Source: Cytophagales bacterium (lineage in GTDB: Bacteria > Bacteroidota > Bacteroidia > Cytophagales > Spirosomataceae). Taken from it: DNA of 49,831 nt. Position 1 is the first letter of the stretch; each line of letters opens with the position of its first letter. A program made the translations under genes and the position numbers. The notes beneath the pieces were generated by a model that saw nothing but the letters and a program-made list of their open reading frames with translations, ran no database searches and was not told the DNA's origin. The stretch lies in the NCBI GenBank assembly GCA_013298215.1, contig JAAFKE010000029.1, positions 1 to 49,831 on the forward strand, read 5' to 3'. This document shows positions 16,281 to 24,914 of this stretch, in pieces.

Positions 16281-18074
16281 CTATTTGGCTACCTCAATGT
16301 TTATCTCAACGCCCTTGATGGTGTTGCCGTTCATGGCCGTAATGACCGATTTTACATCGCGCTCTGGCACCTCCACGAAGCTGTACTCGTCGTGAATATC
16401 AATCGATCCGATTACTTTTCCAGGAATATTGGCTTCGCCTGCAATGGCTCCCACTATGTCGTTGGGGCGCACACGGTCTCGGCGGCCTACGCTCACAAAG
16501 AGGCGCACCATGCCAGCCTCGCCAGTTGCACCGCGCGGACCCGTTTCGCGGCGTGGGCCACGGTCGTCGCGTTGGCCGTAGGCTGGACGGCTATCGTCGC
16601 GGCGGCCAAAACTGCTGCCACCACGGTCATCGCGTTGTCCGTAGGCTGGGCGGTCGTCACGGCGGCCGTAGCTGCTGCCACCACGGTCGTCACGCTGTCC
16701 GTAGGCTGGGCGGTCGTCGCGGCGGCCACCACGGTCGTTTTTGAAATCGCGGCGGTCTTCCCAAGCCAAATCCGACTCGGCAAAATCGCTGCGCTGCAAA
16801 CCAAGTGACATTTTTACGAGTGCCGACACAACCTGATCCGTACTAAAACCTTCGTGTTGCAGACTCGTGAGCATATCGTCGTAGAGCTCTAAGTCTCCAC
16901 CCTGAATAGACTCCGTAATTTTACTAATGAAACGCGCTTTGCGCACGCCCACGATGTCCTCAAAAGAAGGAATTACGCCCTTCTCGATCCTGACCTTCGT
17001 AAACTCTTGTATCTGGCGGAGGCGGTATTTCTCGTCTTTGCCCACCAGTGTGAAGGCTTTACCCATCAGCCCGGCGCGGCCAGTACGGCCAATTCGGTGT
17101 ACGTAATACTCCTCGTCGAGCGGCAAATCAAGGTTAATAACCGCGTCCACGCCCGTCACGTCTATACCCCGGGCGGCCACGTCGGTAGCCACCAAAATCG
17201 GAGCCTTTCCAGACCTAAACATGGCCATTACCTGCGTGCGTTGGGTTTGGCGCAGGTCGCCGTGAATACCCTCGGCGGCGTATCCGCGCATCTTCATCGA
17301 TTCTACAACCTCATCTACTTTGCGTTTTGTGTTGCAAAAAACCAGCAAAAGTTTCAGGTCGTAGGCATCAATCAAACGGCACATTACTTCTACTTTGGCG
17401 CTTTGCTTTACTTCAAAACAAAGTTGCTCGATGTTTACGTTGGTCAATTCTTTTTTGACGACCTTCACCAGCACGGGGTTCCGCTGGAACTTCTGGGTCA
17501 TGGCCATGATTGGCTTAGACATGGTGGCCGAAAACAACACCGTTTGGCGCTCCTTTGGAACGTCCAACAAAATATTCTCAATGTCTTCGCGGAAACCCAT
17601 GTCGAGCATCTCGTCGGCTTCGTCCAAGATAATCATCTTTACTTGGTCGAGTTTCAGGGTGCGGCGTTCCATGTGGTCCATCACGCGGCCTGGTGTGCCC
17701 ACCACGATGTGACATCCCTTTTTGAGCGAACGGATCTGGCGTTCGATTGAGTCTCCACCGTAAACGGTGTCTACCGTTACGCCGCGCTTGTATTTGGCCA
17801 AACGCTTAATTTCTTCGGTTACTTGCACGGCCAACTCACGCGTTGGACAAAGTACCAGTGTTTGCACGGCACGGTTGGTAACGTCGATAAATTCTAAGGC
17901 TGGAATACCAAAGGCGGCGGTTTTGCCAGTGCCCGTTTGCGCCTGGCCGATCACGTCGAGACCTTGCAATAAATGGGGGATGGCTTGCTCTTGAATGGGC
18001 GAGGGAATCTCGAAGCCCATTTCGGTGACTGCTTGCAGGATTTCCTCCGACAAGTTTAATTCTGAAAATGTCAT
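16281..18074 (-). CDS. DEAD-box RNA helicase with RG-rich repeats and DbpA-type RNA-binding domain
   Basis: 597 residues. Full helicase core: Q motif (Gln28), motif I AQTGTGKT (45-52), PTRELA (77-82), TPGR (127-130), DEAD (151-154), SAT (182-184), then RGIDV and HRIGRTGRAG in domain 2. A linker (about 446-521) holds near-identical 20-residue RG/DR-rich repeats. The last 76 residues (from MVRLFVSVGRRDRV) form a DbpA/CsdA-type RNA-binding domain. The layout resembles CsdA/DeaD cold-shock helicases that help ribosome assembly and mRNA decay. The nearest promoter match is about 310 bases upstream of the ATG, implying a long leader, as for other cold-shock helicases. Confidence 0.95.
   Translation of the reverse strand: MTFSELNLSEEILQAVTEMGFEIPSPIQEQAIPHLLQGLDVIGQAQTGTGKTAAFGIPALEFIDVTNRAVQTLVLCPTRELAVQVTEEIKRLAKYKRGVTVDTVYGGDSIERQIRSLKKGCHIVVGTPGRVMDHMERRTLKLDQVKMIILDEADEMLDMGFREDIENILLDVPKERQTVLFSATMSKPIMAMTQKFQRNPVLVKVVKKELTNVNIEQLCFEVKQSAKVEVMCRLIDAYDLKLLLVFCNTKRKVDEVVESMKMRGYAAEGIHGDLRQTQRTQVMAMFRSGKAPILVATDVAARGIDVTGVDAVINLDLPLDEEYYVHRIGRTGRAGLMGKAFTLVGKDEKYRLRQIQEFTKVRIEKGVIPSFEDIVGVRKARFISKITESIQGGDLELYDDMLTSLQHEGFSTDQVVSALVKMSLGLQRSDFAESDLAWEDRRDFKNDRGGRRDDRPAYGQRDDRGGSSYGRRDDRPAYGQRDDRGGSSFGRRDDSRPAYGQRDDRGPRRETGPRGATGEAGMVRLFVSVGRRDRVRPNDIVGAIAGEANIPGKVIGSIDIHDEYSFVEVPERDVKSVITAMNGNTIKGVEINIEVAK
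16557..16718 (-). repeat. Tandem 60-bp coding repeats in the helicase tail
   Basis: Two 60-bp units (16659-16718 and 16599-16658) encode DDRPAYGQRDDRGGSSYGRR and the same with F for Y. A partial third unit (16557-16598) encodes a variant starting DDSRPAYGQR. The near identity at DNA level means copy number could change by slippage or recombination. Confidence 0.85.
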
Positions 18075-18389
18075 TTTTTTGTTTGTAAAAAAATTGTTGA
18101 TTTATTTATTGGCAAAACCAACCATCAAAGCCGTCAGACATATTTATTGCAACAGAGACCCAAGCCGACCGCAAGACAACCAAATTTTATTTGGCTACCA
18201 CGGTAAAATACTAAAATGGACTGACAATTGTGTGTCACAAACGGCGGACGACGCCTATACAGGTAGGTTTTTGCCCCCAACGGCACCCGCGCTATGACTC
18301 TGGGAAGTAAAGGTGAATTGAATGAAGCCCACCTCAAATAATTCGGAATACGATGCAGAATCAGAAAGCGAATGTCCGCTAAACTGACG

Positions 18390-18420
18390 CAAATGTAGGG
18401 CCAATATTTGATTATTGCAA
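18390..18420 (-). promoter_or_regulatory. Promoter match for the DEAD-box helicase
   Basis: Reading the minus strand: TTG at 18418-18420 (-33), spacing 20, and TACATTTG at 18390-18397 (-7). Transcription would start near 18383 and give a leader of about 310 bases before ATG 18074. Confidence 0.5.
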
Positions 18421-18596
18421 GTATGAGCCCAAAGAATTGTAATATTTTTAGATTTCGTTTCGAGTGCCTGCGGTTTGTTTGGCTTTTTAACAACTAATAC
18501 CACCGCCTTAAAAGCCTTTAAATCTGGCGGGTAAATTGGGCAATTATCTTTCTAATATTTACGCCTTGCTGCAACGGCTTCTAAAATATTTCGGAT

Positions 18597-18604
18597 TATA
18601 TTTG
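18597..18604 (+). promoter_or_regulatory. -7 element (TATATTTG) for the DUF1800/DUF1501 operon
   Basis: Exact TAnnTTTG match 25 bases before ATG 18630. The -33 region is not clear. Confidence 0.5.
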
Positions 18605-18629
18605 TACTCCAACGGTATGATTCAAAACA

Positions 18630-20519
18630 ATGAAAGGAAAGTTACTTTTGTCTCTGATAGCGGCGTGCGTTTCGTCTTACTTCGCGATAGCCCAGCAAAC
18701 TTCTGCGGTCACTTACGGACTCGGAAACACCAAAAATGTAACCGTAACGGCCTCCTCAAACGCTGCTGCGGGCATAAGAACACTGGCGGGGTCGGGTTTT
18801 TTGCCTAATTTCAACGCCACCTCCCGTTTTTTGTCGCAGGCTACTCTGGGGCATAACCTCGCTCATATTCAACAAGTGGCTGGCGTGGGGGTTGAAAAAT
18901 GGCTCGACGACCAGATGGCCATGCCCAACTCGTTCAGTATCAACAATTACTTGCGGGGTGTACACCGATACATGATCGACTCGCTCAGGGCCCGAAACCC
19001 AGGCAATACCTACGATTCGACCAATGTTTTTGCGGGCAATGTTCACTTCGACTTGTCGTGGTTTCAGGGAGCCATGTCCGCCCCCGACCTGCTGCGGTGG
19101 CGAGTGGCGTGGGCATTGAGTGAGGTTTTTGTGGCATCGCGCATCTCGGCTTTCGACGAAAACCCCTACGCATTGGCGAGCTACTACGACCTGCTGCTTA
19201 ATCATTCGTTTAGCAACTACCGCACCCTGCTGCAGGAGGTGACCTACCACCCAGCCATGGGGGTTTATCTGACCTACATGAACAACCGGGCAACGGACAC
19301 GACGACGACCAAGAAGGTTTTTCCCGACGAAAACTACGCGCGTGAGGTCATGCAGTTGTTTTCGATTGGGCTTTATGAACTAAATCTTGATGGAACCGAA
19401 AAACGTGATGCCAACAACAAACCGATCCCGACCTACAACAACAACGACATTGCGGGGCTTGCCAAGGCGTTTACGGGTCTGTCCTGGGGCGATAGCCGCT
19501 ACCTGGGCGACCGAGAGAAGAACAACTGGAGCTATACCCGCCGCATGAAATTTTTTCCGATCGACTCGAGCGATGCCAAAATACGCTGGTGGGTTTCTAA
19601 TCCGCGCATTGTAGATGGCCACGACCGAGGTACCAAGACCTTTCTGGGGCAAACGCTGCCCACGCGGCCAGTGCTTCAGGGCGAACAAGACATTCAAGAT
19701 GGCATTTCGGTGTTGTTCAACCACCCAAACGTGGGGCCATTTATTGTGCGAAGGCTGATTCAGCGGTTGGTTACCTCAAATCCTTCTCCTGCGTACATTG
19801 CCCGCGCGGCCAGTGTTTTCAACAACAACGGCAGTGGTACGCGCGGCGACTTGAAGGCGGTTATTCGGGCTATTTTGCTCGATCCCGAAGCCCGAAACTG
19901 CTGCGCTGACAAAGAAGATGCCAGCGCTGGGGCCCTGCGCGAACCTATGCTGCGCTACATGAACATATTGAAGGCCCTGCCGCTCAACTCGCAAGGGGGC
20001 GTTTATCGAAACGTGATGGTGACGCTCTACAACCGCATCGGGCAACGTGCCCTGAACTCGCCGTCGGTTTTTAATTATTTTCAGCCCGACTACCAACCCA
20101 ATGGCCCCGTGAAAGCAGCGGGGAAGGTAGCCCCTGAGTTTCAGATTCTGAACTCACAGTCGTTGGCAAGCTACATCAACGGCCTAAACCAGTGGATTGT
20201 AAACGACGACCCCGTGGAGTTTTGGACACTGTTCACTGGCGAAAAACCCAAACCCGACCAAGACCCAGGATTCGTTCTTACGGGTGACTACCCCCTGGCG
20301 CGTAACAACCGCCTGCCCGAACTCCTCGACAAGTATAACCTCCTTTTTGCGGGTGGTAAACTAACCGACGGAACGTTGCAAATTATTCAAAACGCCATTG
20401 CGCAGATGCCATACAGCGAAGACAGCAGCGGCGTTCCAAACGCCGACGATGCCAACCGCCGCATTCGGATTGCGATTGTGCTCATTTTGTCGTCGCCCGA
20501 CTACCTTATCAACAGGTGA
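18630..20519 (+). CDS. Secreted DUF1800-family protein
   Basis: 629 residues with a Sec signal peptide (MKGKLLLSLIAACVSSYFAIAQ). DUF1800 hallmarks run through the chain: RFLSQATLGHNLAHIQQV, WRVAWALSEVFVAS, LLQEVTYHPAMGVYLTYMNN, DENYAREVMQLFSIGLYELN, PFIVRRLIQRLVTSNPSP, LKAVIRAILLDPEAR and SPSVFNYFQPDYQP. The family is nearly always encoded beside DUF1501 proteins, as here, and is exported. Its biochemical function is not established. It is the first gene of a three-gene operon; 71 bases separate it from the DUF1501 start. Confidence 0.93.
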   Translation: MKGKLLLSLIAACVSSYFAIAQQTSAVTYGLGNTKNVTVTASSNAAAGIRTLAGSGFLPNFNATSRFLSQATLGHNLAHIQQVAGVGVEKWLDDQMAMPNSFSINNYLRGVHRYMIDSLRARNPGNTYDSTNVFAGNVHFDLSWFQGAMSAPDLLRWRVAWALSEVFVASRISAFDENPYALASYYDLLLNHSFSNYRTLLQEVTYHPAMGVYLTYMNNRATDTTTTKKVFPDENYAREVMQLFSIGLYELNLDGTEKRDANNKPIPTYNNNDIAGLAKAFTGLSWGDSRYLGDREKNNWSYTRRMKFFPIDSSDAKIRWWVSNPRIVDGHDRGTKTFLGQTLPTRPVLQGEQDIQDGISVLFNHPNVGPFIVRRLIQRLVTSNPSPAYIARAASVFNNNGSGTRGDLKAVIRAILLDPEARNCCADKEDASAGALREPMLRYMNILKALPLNSQGGVYRNVMVTLYNRIGQRALNSPSVFNYFQPDYQPNGPVKAAGKVAPEFQILNSQSLASYINGLNQWIVNDDPVEFWTLFTGEKPKPDQDPGFVLTGDYPLARNNRLPELLDKYNLLFAGGKLTDGTLQIIQNAIAQMPYSEDSSGVPNADDANRRIRIAIVLILSSPDYLINR

Positions 20520-20590
20520 TCGCGTGCCGCGCCAAACGTTGCATTTGTCCCATTATTTTGCCCACTTACTCATTCAAATTGTGCACTGGT

Positions 20591-22102
20591 ATGAACAGAA
20601 GAAATTTTATTAAGCAGGGAAGCTGCGCCGCAATGGGTTCTACGACGTTGCTCAGTACGTTGGCCCAGCTTTCGGCCATTAATGGTGCAATGGCCCAACC
20701 AGCCAACCCCCAAGCCGACGACTATAAGGCGATGGTTTGTATTTTGTTGGCGGGGGGGGTAGACTCGTACAATATGCTCATTCCGGCGGGTATAACTCCG
20801 AGCGACAATGGTTTCAACGACTACAAAGCGGTGCGGTCTGATTTGGCACTCCAAAATGTGGGCGATCTGCTGGCTCTCAACAACCCGCAATGCAGTGGTT
20901 TTCGGGGCTTTCAGTGCGCCTACGGTGCGTATGGTTTGCATCCACAAATGGGCGGCATGAGAGATTTGTTCAATAGTTCTACCAACAAGCACCTGGCATT
21001 TATGGCTAATATTGGTACGTTGGTAGAGCCCGTGCTCAGTAAACAAGAATACAACGGCGGGGTCAAAAAACTGCCGTTGGGGCTGTATTCGCACTCCGAC
21101 CAGATTATGCAGTGGCAAACGTCGGTACCCCAAAGCCGCGAGGCGCTGGGAGTGGGTGGGCGCATGGCCGACCTGCTCAATGCGGCCAACACCAACAACC
21201 AGATTTCGATGAACATCTCGCTGGCGGGCAAAAATATGTTCCAGCAAGGGCAGACCACCACCGAATATTCGATTAGCAACAACGTAGAACCCAACAACGT
21301 GGGGTTTCAGTCGCTGCCTACCTGGTGGGGAAGCTCCGGCCTGATGACCGACCTACGCGACGGTGCGATAGACAGCATGGTGGGCCAAACGTATGCCAAC
21401 TTGCTTCAACAAACGTATTCGAGCACCACCAAAACCACCACTGCGGCCTTTGCGGGGTTTAAAGATGCCCTCAAAAAAGTTACGTTTGCGGGCAGTGGTT
21501 TTCCGACCTCGCGCCTGGCTTCCGACCTGCTGGCCATTGCCAAAATCATCAGTGTGCGCCAGGAACTGGGCGTAAGGCGGCAGCTGTTTTTTGTAACGTA
21601 TGGTGGCTGGGATATGCACGACGGCCTGCTTGCAAGGCTCAATAACCAGCTTCCAGTGGTGAGCCAGGCCATGAAGGCTTTCTACGATGCCACCGTTGCC
21701 CTGAACGTGGCCAACAAAGTGACAACCTTTACAATTTCCGATTTTGGACGCACCGCCACCTCCAACGGCCAGGGTTCCGACCATGCCTGGGGAGGCAATA
21801 TGATGGTGATGGGTGGCTCGGTAAAAGGCGGTAAAATATACGGTGCCTACCCCCAAATGAACCTCAACAGCCCGCTCAATGTATCGTTTCGGGGCAACTA
21901 TATTCCCGTTGTTTCGACCGACGAAATGTACGCCGAGTTGGCTCTCTGGTACGGTGTTAGCCCCAGCGATTTGTGTTATGTGTTGCCCAACATCGGCAAT
22001 TTTTACAGCTACGCGCCCAATCAATACCCCGTCGGCTTTATGGATTTTAGCGGTACAACTATTTCGAGTAATAACTTACCCCAAAATTGCTTAACGTACT
22101 AA
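20591..22102 (+). CDS. Tat-exported DUF1501-family protein
   Basis: 503 residues from ATG 20591. The start gives a twin-arginine signal (MNRRNFIKQGSCAAMG...GAMAQ); longer frames upstream destroy it and overlap the DUF1800 stop. DUF1501 features are the N-terminal YKAMVCILLAGGVDSYNMLIP, FVTYGGWDMHDG, TISDFGRTATSNGQGSDHAWGG and the C-terminal VSTDEMYAELALWYGV. These resemble alkaline phosphatase/sulfatase-fold enzymes, and export in a folded state suggests a metal or cofactor. No activity is established. The next gene starts two bases after its stop. Confidence 0.93.
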   Translation: MNRRNFIKQGSCAAMGSTTLLSTLAQLSAINGAMAQPANPQADDYKAMVCILLAGGVDSYNMLIPAGITPSDNGFNDYKAVRSDLALQNVGDLLALNNPQCSGFRGFQCAYGAYGLHPQMGGMRDLFNSSTNKHLAFMANIGTLVEPVLSKQEYNGGVKKLPLGLYSHSDQIMQWQTSVPQSREALGVGGRMADLLNAANTNNQISMNISLAGKNMFQQGQTTTEYSISNNVEPNNVGFQSLPTWWGSSGLMTDLRDGAIDSMVGQTYANLLQQTYSSTTKTTTAAFAGFKDALKKVTFAGSGFPTSRLASDLLAIAKIISVRQELGVRRQLFFVTYGGWDMHDGLLARLNNQLPVVSQAMKAFYDATVALNVANKVTTFTISDFGRTATSNGQGSDHAWGGNMMVMGGSVKGGKIYGAYPQMNLNSPLNVSFRGNYIPVVSTDEMYAELALWYGVSPSDLCYVLPNIGNFYSYAPNQYPVGFMDFSGTTISSNNLPQNCLTY

Positions 22103-22104
22103 CA

Positions 22105-24525
22105 ATGAGATGCATAAATGTACTTAATTTAATGAGTGTACGCATTCTGTCGTGCCTGATTTTACTCCTTCTTGGTGTTCAGGGTGTGCGGTCGCAGAGC
22201 TGCGTGGGCGCGGCTGGCCAGGTGCGGTGGAGTTACTGGGGCGGGTTTAAGACCTACCTGCCCGATAGCAGCGACCTGACCGCGCTCGAAAACTTTCCGA
22301 GCCGCCCAGATGGTTCGCAGGTGTTGTTTTCGGCCAAAGCTCCGTCTAATTATTCCGAACAATTTGCGGCTCTTGTGCGAGGATACATCTACGTTTCTCA
22401 GACGGATACGTATCGTTTCAACGTGACTGGCGACGAACGCGTGATCTTTTATTTGAGCGACGGAGAATTGGTAGCCAACAAGCGCAAACGAGCCGAGAGT
22501 ACAACCAATACAAATGCAACAGAACACTACAAACAAGCCAGTCAAACGTCGTCGGTTGTGACCCTCCAGGCGGGTACGAACTATTATTTTGAGCTTTATA
22601 CCTTTGAAGGTGGCTGGAGCGACCACACCGCCTTGCACTGGCGCAAAACCACCGATGCAGACACAACCTGGAAAATTATTGGTTTTGCAAATCTCAAAGA
22701 TTACGCCTGCGGCCAAAACTGCCCCGCGCGTGGCACTGCTTGCAACGATGGCAACGCGCTCACGACCAACGACCAACAGGATGGATTTTGCAACTGTGTG
22801 GGCAATTTGACCACCGCCAATGCCTGCGTGGGTGGCCGGGGCGTAGTGGAAGCCTACTACTACGATAACATTACGGGAAACTACGTAGAGCCAGACTTAA
22901 TCAACTCGCCTAAGTTTCCGCTTTTGCCCGACCGCAAAGAACGCCTCACCAACGCTGCGGGGCCTCAGCTTGCTTCCTACAACAACGCCTACGCCAAAGA
23001 CCAGTATGGCTCGCTCGTGCAGGGCTACCTGACGGTGCCGCTGTCGGGTATGTACGAGTTTAATATCACTGGCGACGACCAGACGTTGTTTTATTTGAGC
23101 AAAAACGACTCTCTTCAATACAAACAATACCACCAAGCCATGGCGGTTTTTGGCGTGGACGAAACCGCCCATTCCACGTATTCTTTTCAAAATATTGCCC
23201 CGATTTATCTCGAAAAAGGTAAATATTATTACTACGAATTTAGGCACAAAGAAAACGGCTGGCGCGACCATTTTAATTTGTACTGGAAAACGCCTTTCCA
23301 TGAGCAGCGTACCTGGAAGCGCGTGGCGGGTTTTTATCTTTTCGATTACAAATGCGAACTCGCCTGCGTGCCCAACAATACCCCCTGCGACGACGGGAAC
23401 GCCGCTACCAACAACGACCGTTTTCAGAATTGTGAGTGCGTGGGTACGCCCTGCTCGGGGGCAGCCTGCAACGACCTGGGCGCGCGCTACCAGAAATACG
23501 AAGCCTGTGCGCCTACCAAAAATGTTGTCAATACGTCGGAGGTTGCCTGGGTGTCTTGCACGCCTGCCACCAATCCCAACGCCGCTCGCTCCACGGCCCA
23601 GCACTGGATTCGGTACGACCTGGGCGAGCTGCACAAACTTCAGGCCACGCGTGTTTGGAACTACAACGTGCAAGGCGAAACCAACAAAGGATTTAAGACC
23701 GTTTTTGTGGATTATTCGGTGGATGGCACCACGTGGCAACAACTGGGCGGGGCTTACACCTGGCCGCAAGCCCCAGGCAACAGCCAATACGTCGGTTTTC
23801 TTGGGCCAAACTTCAACGATGTCAAAGCCCGTTACGTGTTGATTTCGGCCACCGAAAACTTTGGTGGAGGGGCTTGCCGAGGGTTTAGCAAGATCACGTT
23901 CGACGGTATGGCCTGCAAACTCCGAGGAACAGCCTGCGACGACGGCGACCCCCTGACCATGTACGACAAATACGACAACAATTGCAACTGCCTCGGGACG
24001 AAGTTGGCGTGTTTGTCGGATACCATCAACACGGGAAAAGTTGCCCTACTACCAGCACCGCACAAAGCCCGAAAAATGGTTATTTCGGAGGGAAAGGTAG
24101 CCGCCACTCAAAATATATCGTTCACAGCGGGCAATAGTATTGTGCTGCTGCCTGGTTTTGAAGTAAACACCAACGGTACTTTTTTGGCCAAAATAGAGGG
24201 TTGTCTTCAAGCTGCTTTTACCCAAGAACAAAAGCCAAAAACGCAGCAATCTGCCGACTCTACCGCCACCGATTTTGTGGCCCAGGCTACCGAAGATAAC
24301 CAGATTAAGCAGATTATTTTTAGGCTCAATAAACCCAGCCGCGTTACGCTGGTGGTTAAGGACACAAGCGATAAAATACTTGCCACCATCATAGACGATG
24401 ACTACCAAAACCTGGGTACTCAGATTAAGTTTTTGCCCACCAACAAGCTCCCCAAAGGCAGCTATTGGGTAGAGCTAACGGCCAACGACGCCAAGGTAAG
24501 ACAGCCTTTGGTGGTTGATAAATGA
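22105..24525 (+). CDS. Multidomain surface protein with two PA14 domains and a discoidin-like domain
   Basis: 806 residues from ATG 22105, two bases after the DUF1501 stop; ATG 22132 gives a shorter signal peptide and is possible. Order: signal peptide ending GVRSQS; PA14-like domain (about 35-200, WSYWGGFKTYLPD...HWRK); Cys motif CNDGNALTTND...CNCVG; second PA14-like domain (about 245-415); Cys motif CDDGNAATNND...CECVG; F5/8 type C-like domain (about 460-620, HWIRYDLGELHKLQATRVWN); Cys motif CDDGDPLTMYD...CNCLG; a C-terminal module with GNSIVLLPGFEVNTNGTFLA; and a beta C-terminus (KGSYWVELTANDAKV) like Bacteroidota sorting tails. It probably binds carbohydrate at the cell surface (inference). 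Confidence 0.87.
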   Translation: MRCINVLNLMSVRILSCLILLLLGVQGVRSQSCVGAAGQVRWSYWGGFKTYLPDSSDLTALENFPSRPDGSQVLFSAKAPSNYSEQFAALVRGYIYVSQTDTYRFNVTGDERVIFYLSDGELVANKRKRAESTTNTNATEHYKQASQTSSVVTLQAGTNYYFELYTFEGGWSDHTALHWRKTTDADTTWKIIGFANLKDYACGQNCPARGTACNDGNALTTNDQQDGFCNCVGNLTTANACVGGRGVVEAYYYDNITGNYVEPDLINSPKFPLLPDRKERLTNAAGPQLASYNNAYAKDQYGSLVQGYLTVPLSGMYEFNITGDDQTLFYLSKNDSLQYKQYHQAMAVFGVDETAHSTYSFQNIAPIYLEKGKYYYYEFRHKENGWRDHFNLYWKTPFHEQRTWKRVAGFYLFDYKCELACVPNNTPCDDGNAATNNDRFQNCECVGTPCSGAACNDLGARYQKYEACAPTKNVVNTSEVAWVSCTPATNPNAARSTAQHWIRYDLGELHKLQATRVWNYNVQGETNKGFKTVFVDYSVDGTTWQQLGGAYTWPQAPGNSQYVGFLGPNFNDVKARYVLISATENFGGGACRGFSKITFDGMACKLRGTACDDGDPLTMYDKYDNNCNCLGTKLACLSDTINTGKVALLPAPHKARKMVISEGKVAATQNISFTAGNSIVLLPGFEVNTNGTFLAKIEGCLQAAFTQEQKPKTQQSADSTATDFVAQATEDNQIKQIIFRLNKPSRVTLVVKDTSDKILATIIDDDYQNLGTQIKFLPTNKLPKGSYWVELTANDAKVRQPLVVDK

Positions 24526-24548
24526 AGTGGGTATTGACAGGGTTCTAA

Positions 24549-24815
24549 CTATTGAAGGGTAACAATTTTTTCGGTAACGAGGTCATCCAAAAGGGATTTT
24601 ACGTCGGTCTCGCAGGTTTGTGGGCTCACTTCAAACTGGGTAGTGACCGCCTCCACGAGGGTGGCGAGCGTCTGAGGTTGCGCCTGCAAAGCCTGCCACA
24701 CCACGGCTCCCACTTGGTCTAAGCTGTAGTACAAGCCTTCTTTGTGGTTAAGAATAACGATTTCGCCCGCAACTTCGGACGAAATATGGTTGGGAGCAAC
24801 TGCGTAGTTAATCAT
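24549..24815 (-). CDS. PqqD-like / RiPP recognition element protein
   Basis: 88 residues from ATG 24815; upstream in-frame codons fall inside the clpB terminator and promoter. The fold marks are those of PqqD and RREs: HISSEVAGEIVILNHKEG, LYYSLDQVGAVVWQAL, TLATLVEAVTTQFEVS and a closing DVKSLLDDLVTEKIV. PqqD-type proteins bind leader peptides and bring them to modifying enzymes. There is no PQQ operon, radical SAM enzyme or precursor next to it. B2-like and nucleotidyltransferase genes typical of lasso-peptide loci lie 20 kb away. It has its own -7 element in the clpB terminator. Confidence 0.85.
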   Translation of the reverse strand: MINYAVAPNHISSEVAGEIVILNHKEGLYYSLDQVGAVVWQALQAQPQTLATLVEAVTTQFEVSPQTCETDVKSLLDDLVTEKIVTLQ

Positions 24816-24838
24816 TTTATTTGCGGCGTTTTGAAAAT

Positions 24839-24846
24839 CAAATGTA
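24839..24846 (-). promoter_or_regulatory. -7 element (TACATTTG) for the PqqD-like gene
   Basis: On the minus strand TACATTTG lies directly after the U-tract of the clpB terminator and 23 bases before ATG 24815, giving a leader of about 17 bases. No -33 TTTG at the right distance; the hairpin DNA occupies that place. Confidence 0.5.
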
Positions 24847-24878
24847 AAAAAAACGCCCCACATTTTGGTGCGGGGCGT
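24846..24878 (-). terminator. Rho-independent terminator of clpB
   Basis: On the minus strand a GC-rich 10-bp stem (arms 24869-24878 and 24853-24862, one G-U pair, 6-base loop) runs straight into eight U (24846-24853). It lies 36 bases after the clpB stop. Confidence 0.92.
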
Positions 24879-24914
24879 GCAAAACTGCGAGAAATTTTTG
24901 CGCAGTGGCGGCGG

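Larger units (their letters stand above)
18075..18629. other. 555-bp spacer: probable helicase leader plus DUF1800 promoter
   Basis: No convincing gene. Open frames on both strands here (up to about 119 codons on the minus strand, 18134-18493) show no protein-like pattern. The part 18075-18383 is best explained as a long 5' leader of the helicase, because the only good minus-strand promoter match is at 18390-18420. A small inverted repeat CCAAAT/ATTTGG is at 18179-18193. The right part carries the promoter of the export operon. Confidence 0.5.

Noticed and set aside
16557-16718. CRISPR-like repeats
   Set aside because: The repeats are directly tandem, in frame, and encode the helicase tail; there are no spacers.
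16269-16808. Long plus-strand frame opposite the helicase tail
   Set aside because: An Ala/Val/Arg-rich frame caused by the GC-biased repeats of the real gene on the other strand.
18134-18493. 119-codon minus-strand frame in the helicase/DUF1800 spacer
   Set aside because: No domain-like pattern, overlaps the likely promoter and leader, and reads like random translation.
24549-24815. True pqqD of PQQ biosynthesis serving the sugar dehydrogenase at 46.5 kb
   Set aside because: No pqqA, B, C or E in the window. Many Bacteroidota have PqqD-like RREs without PQQ synthesis, so the gene symbol is not used.
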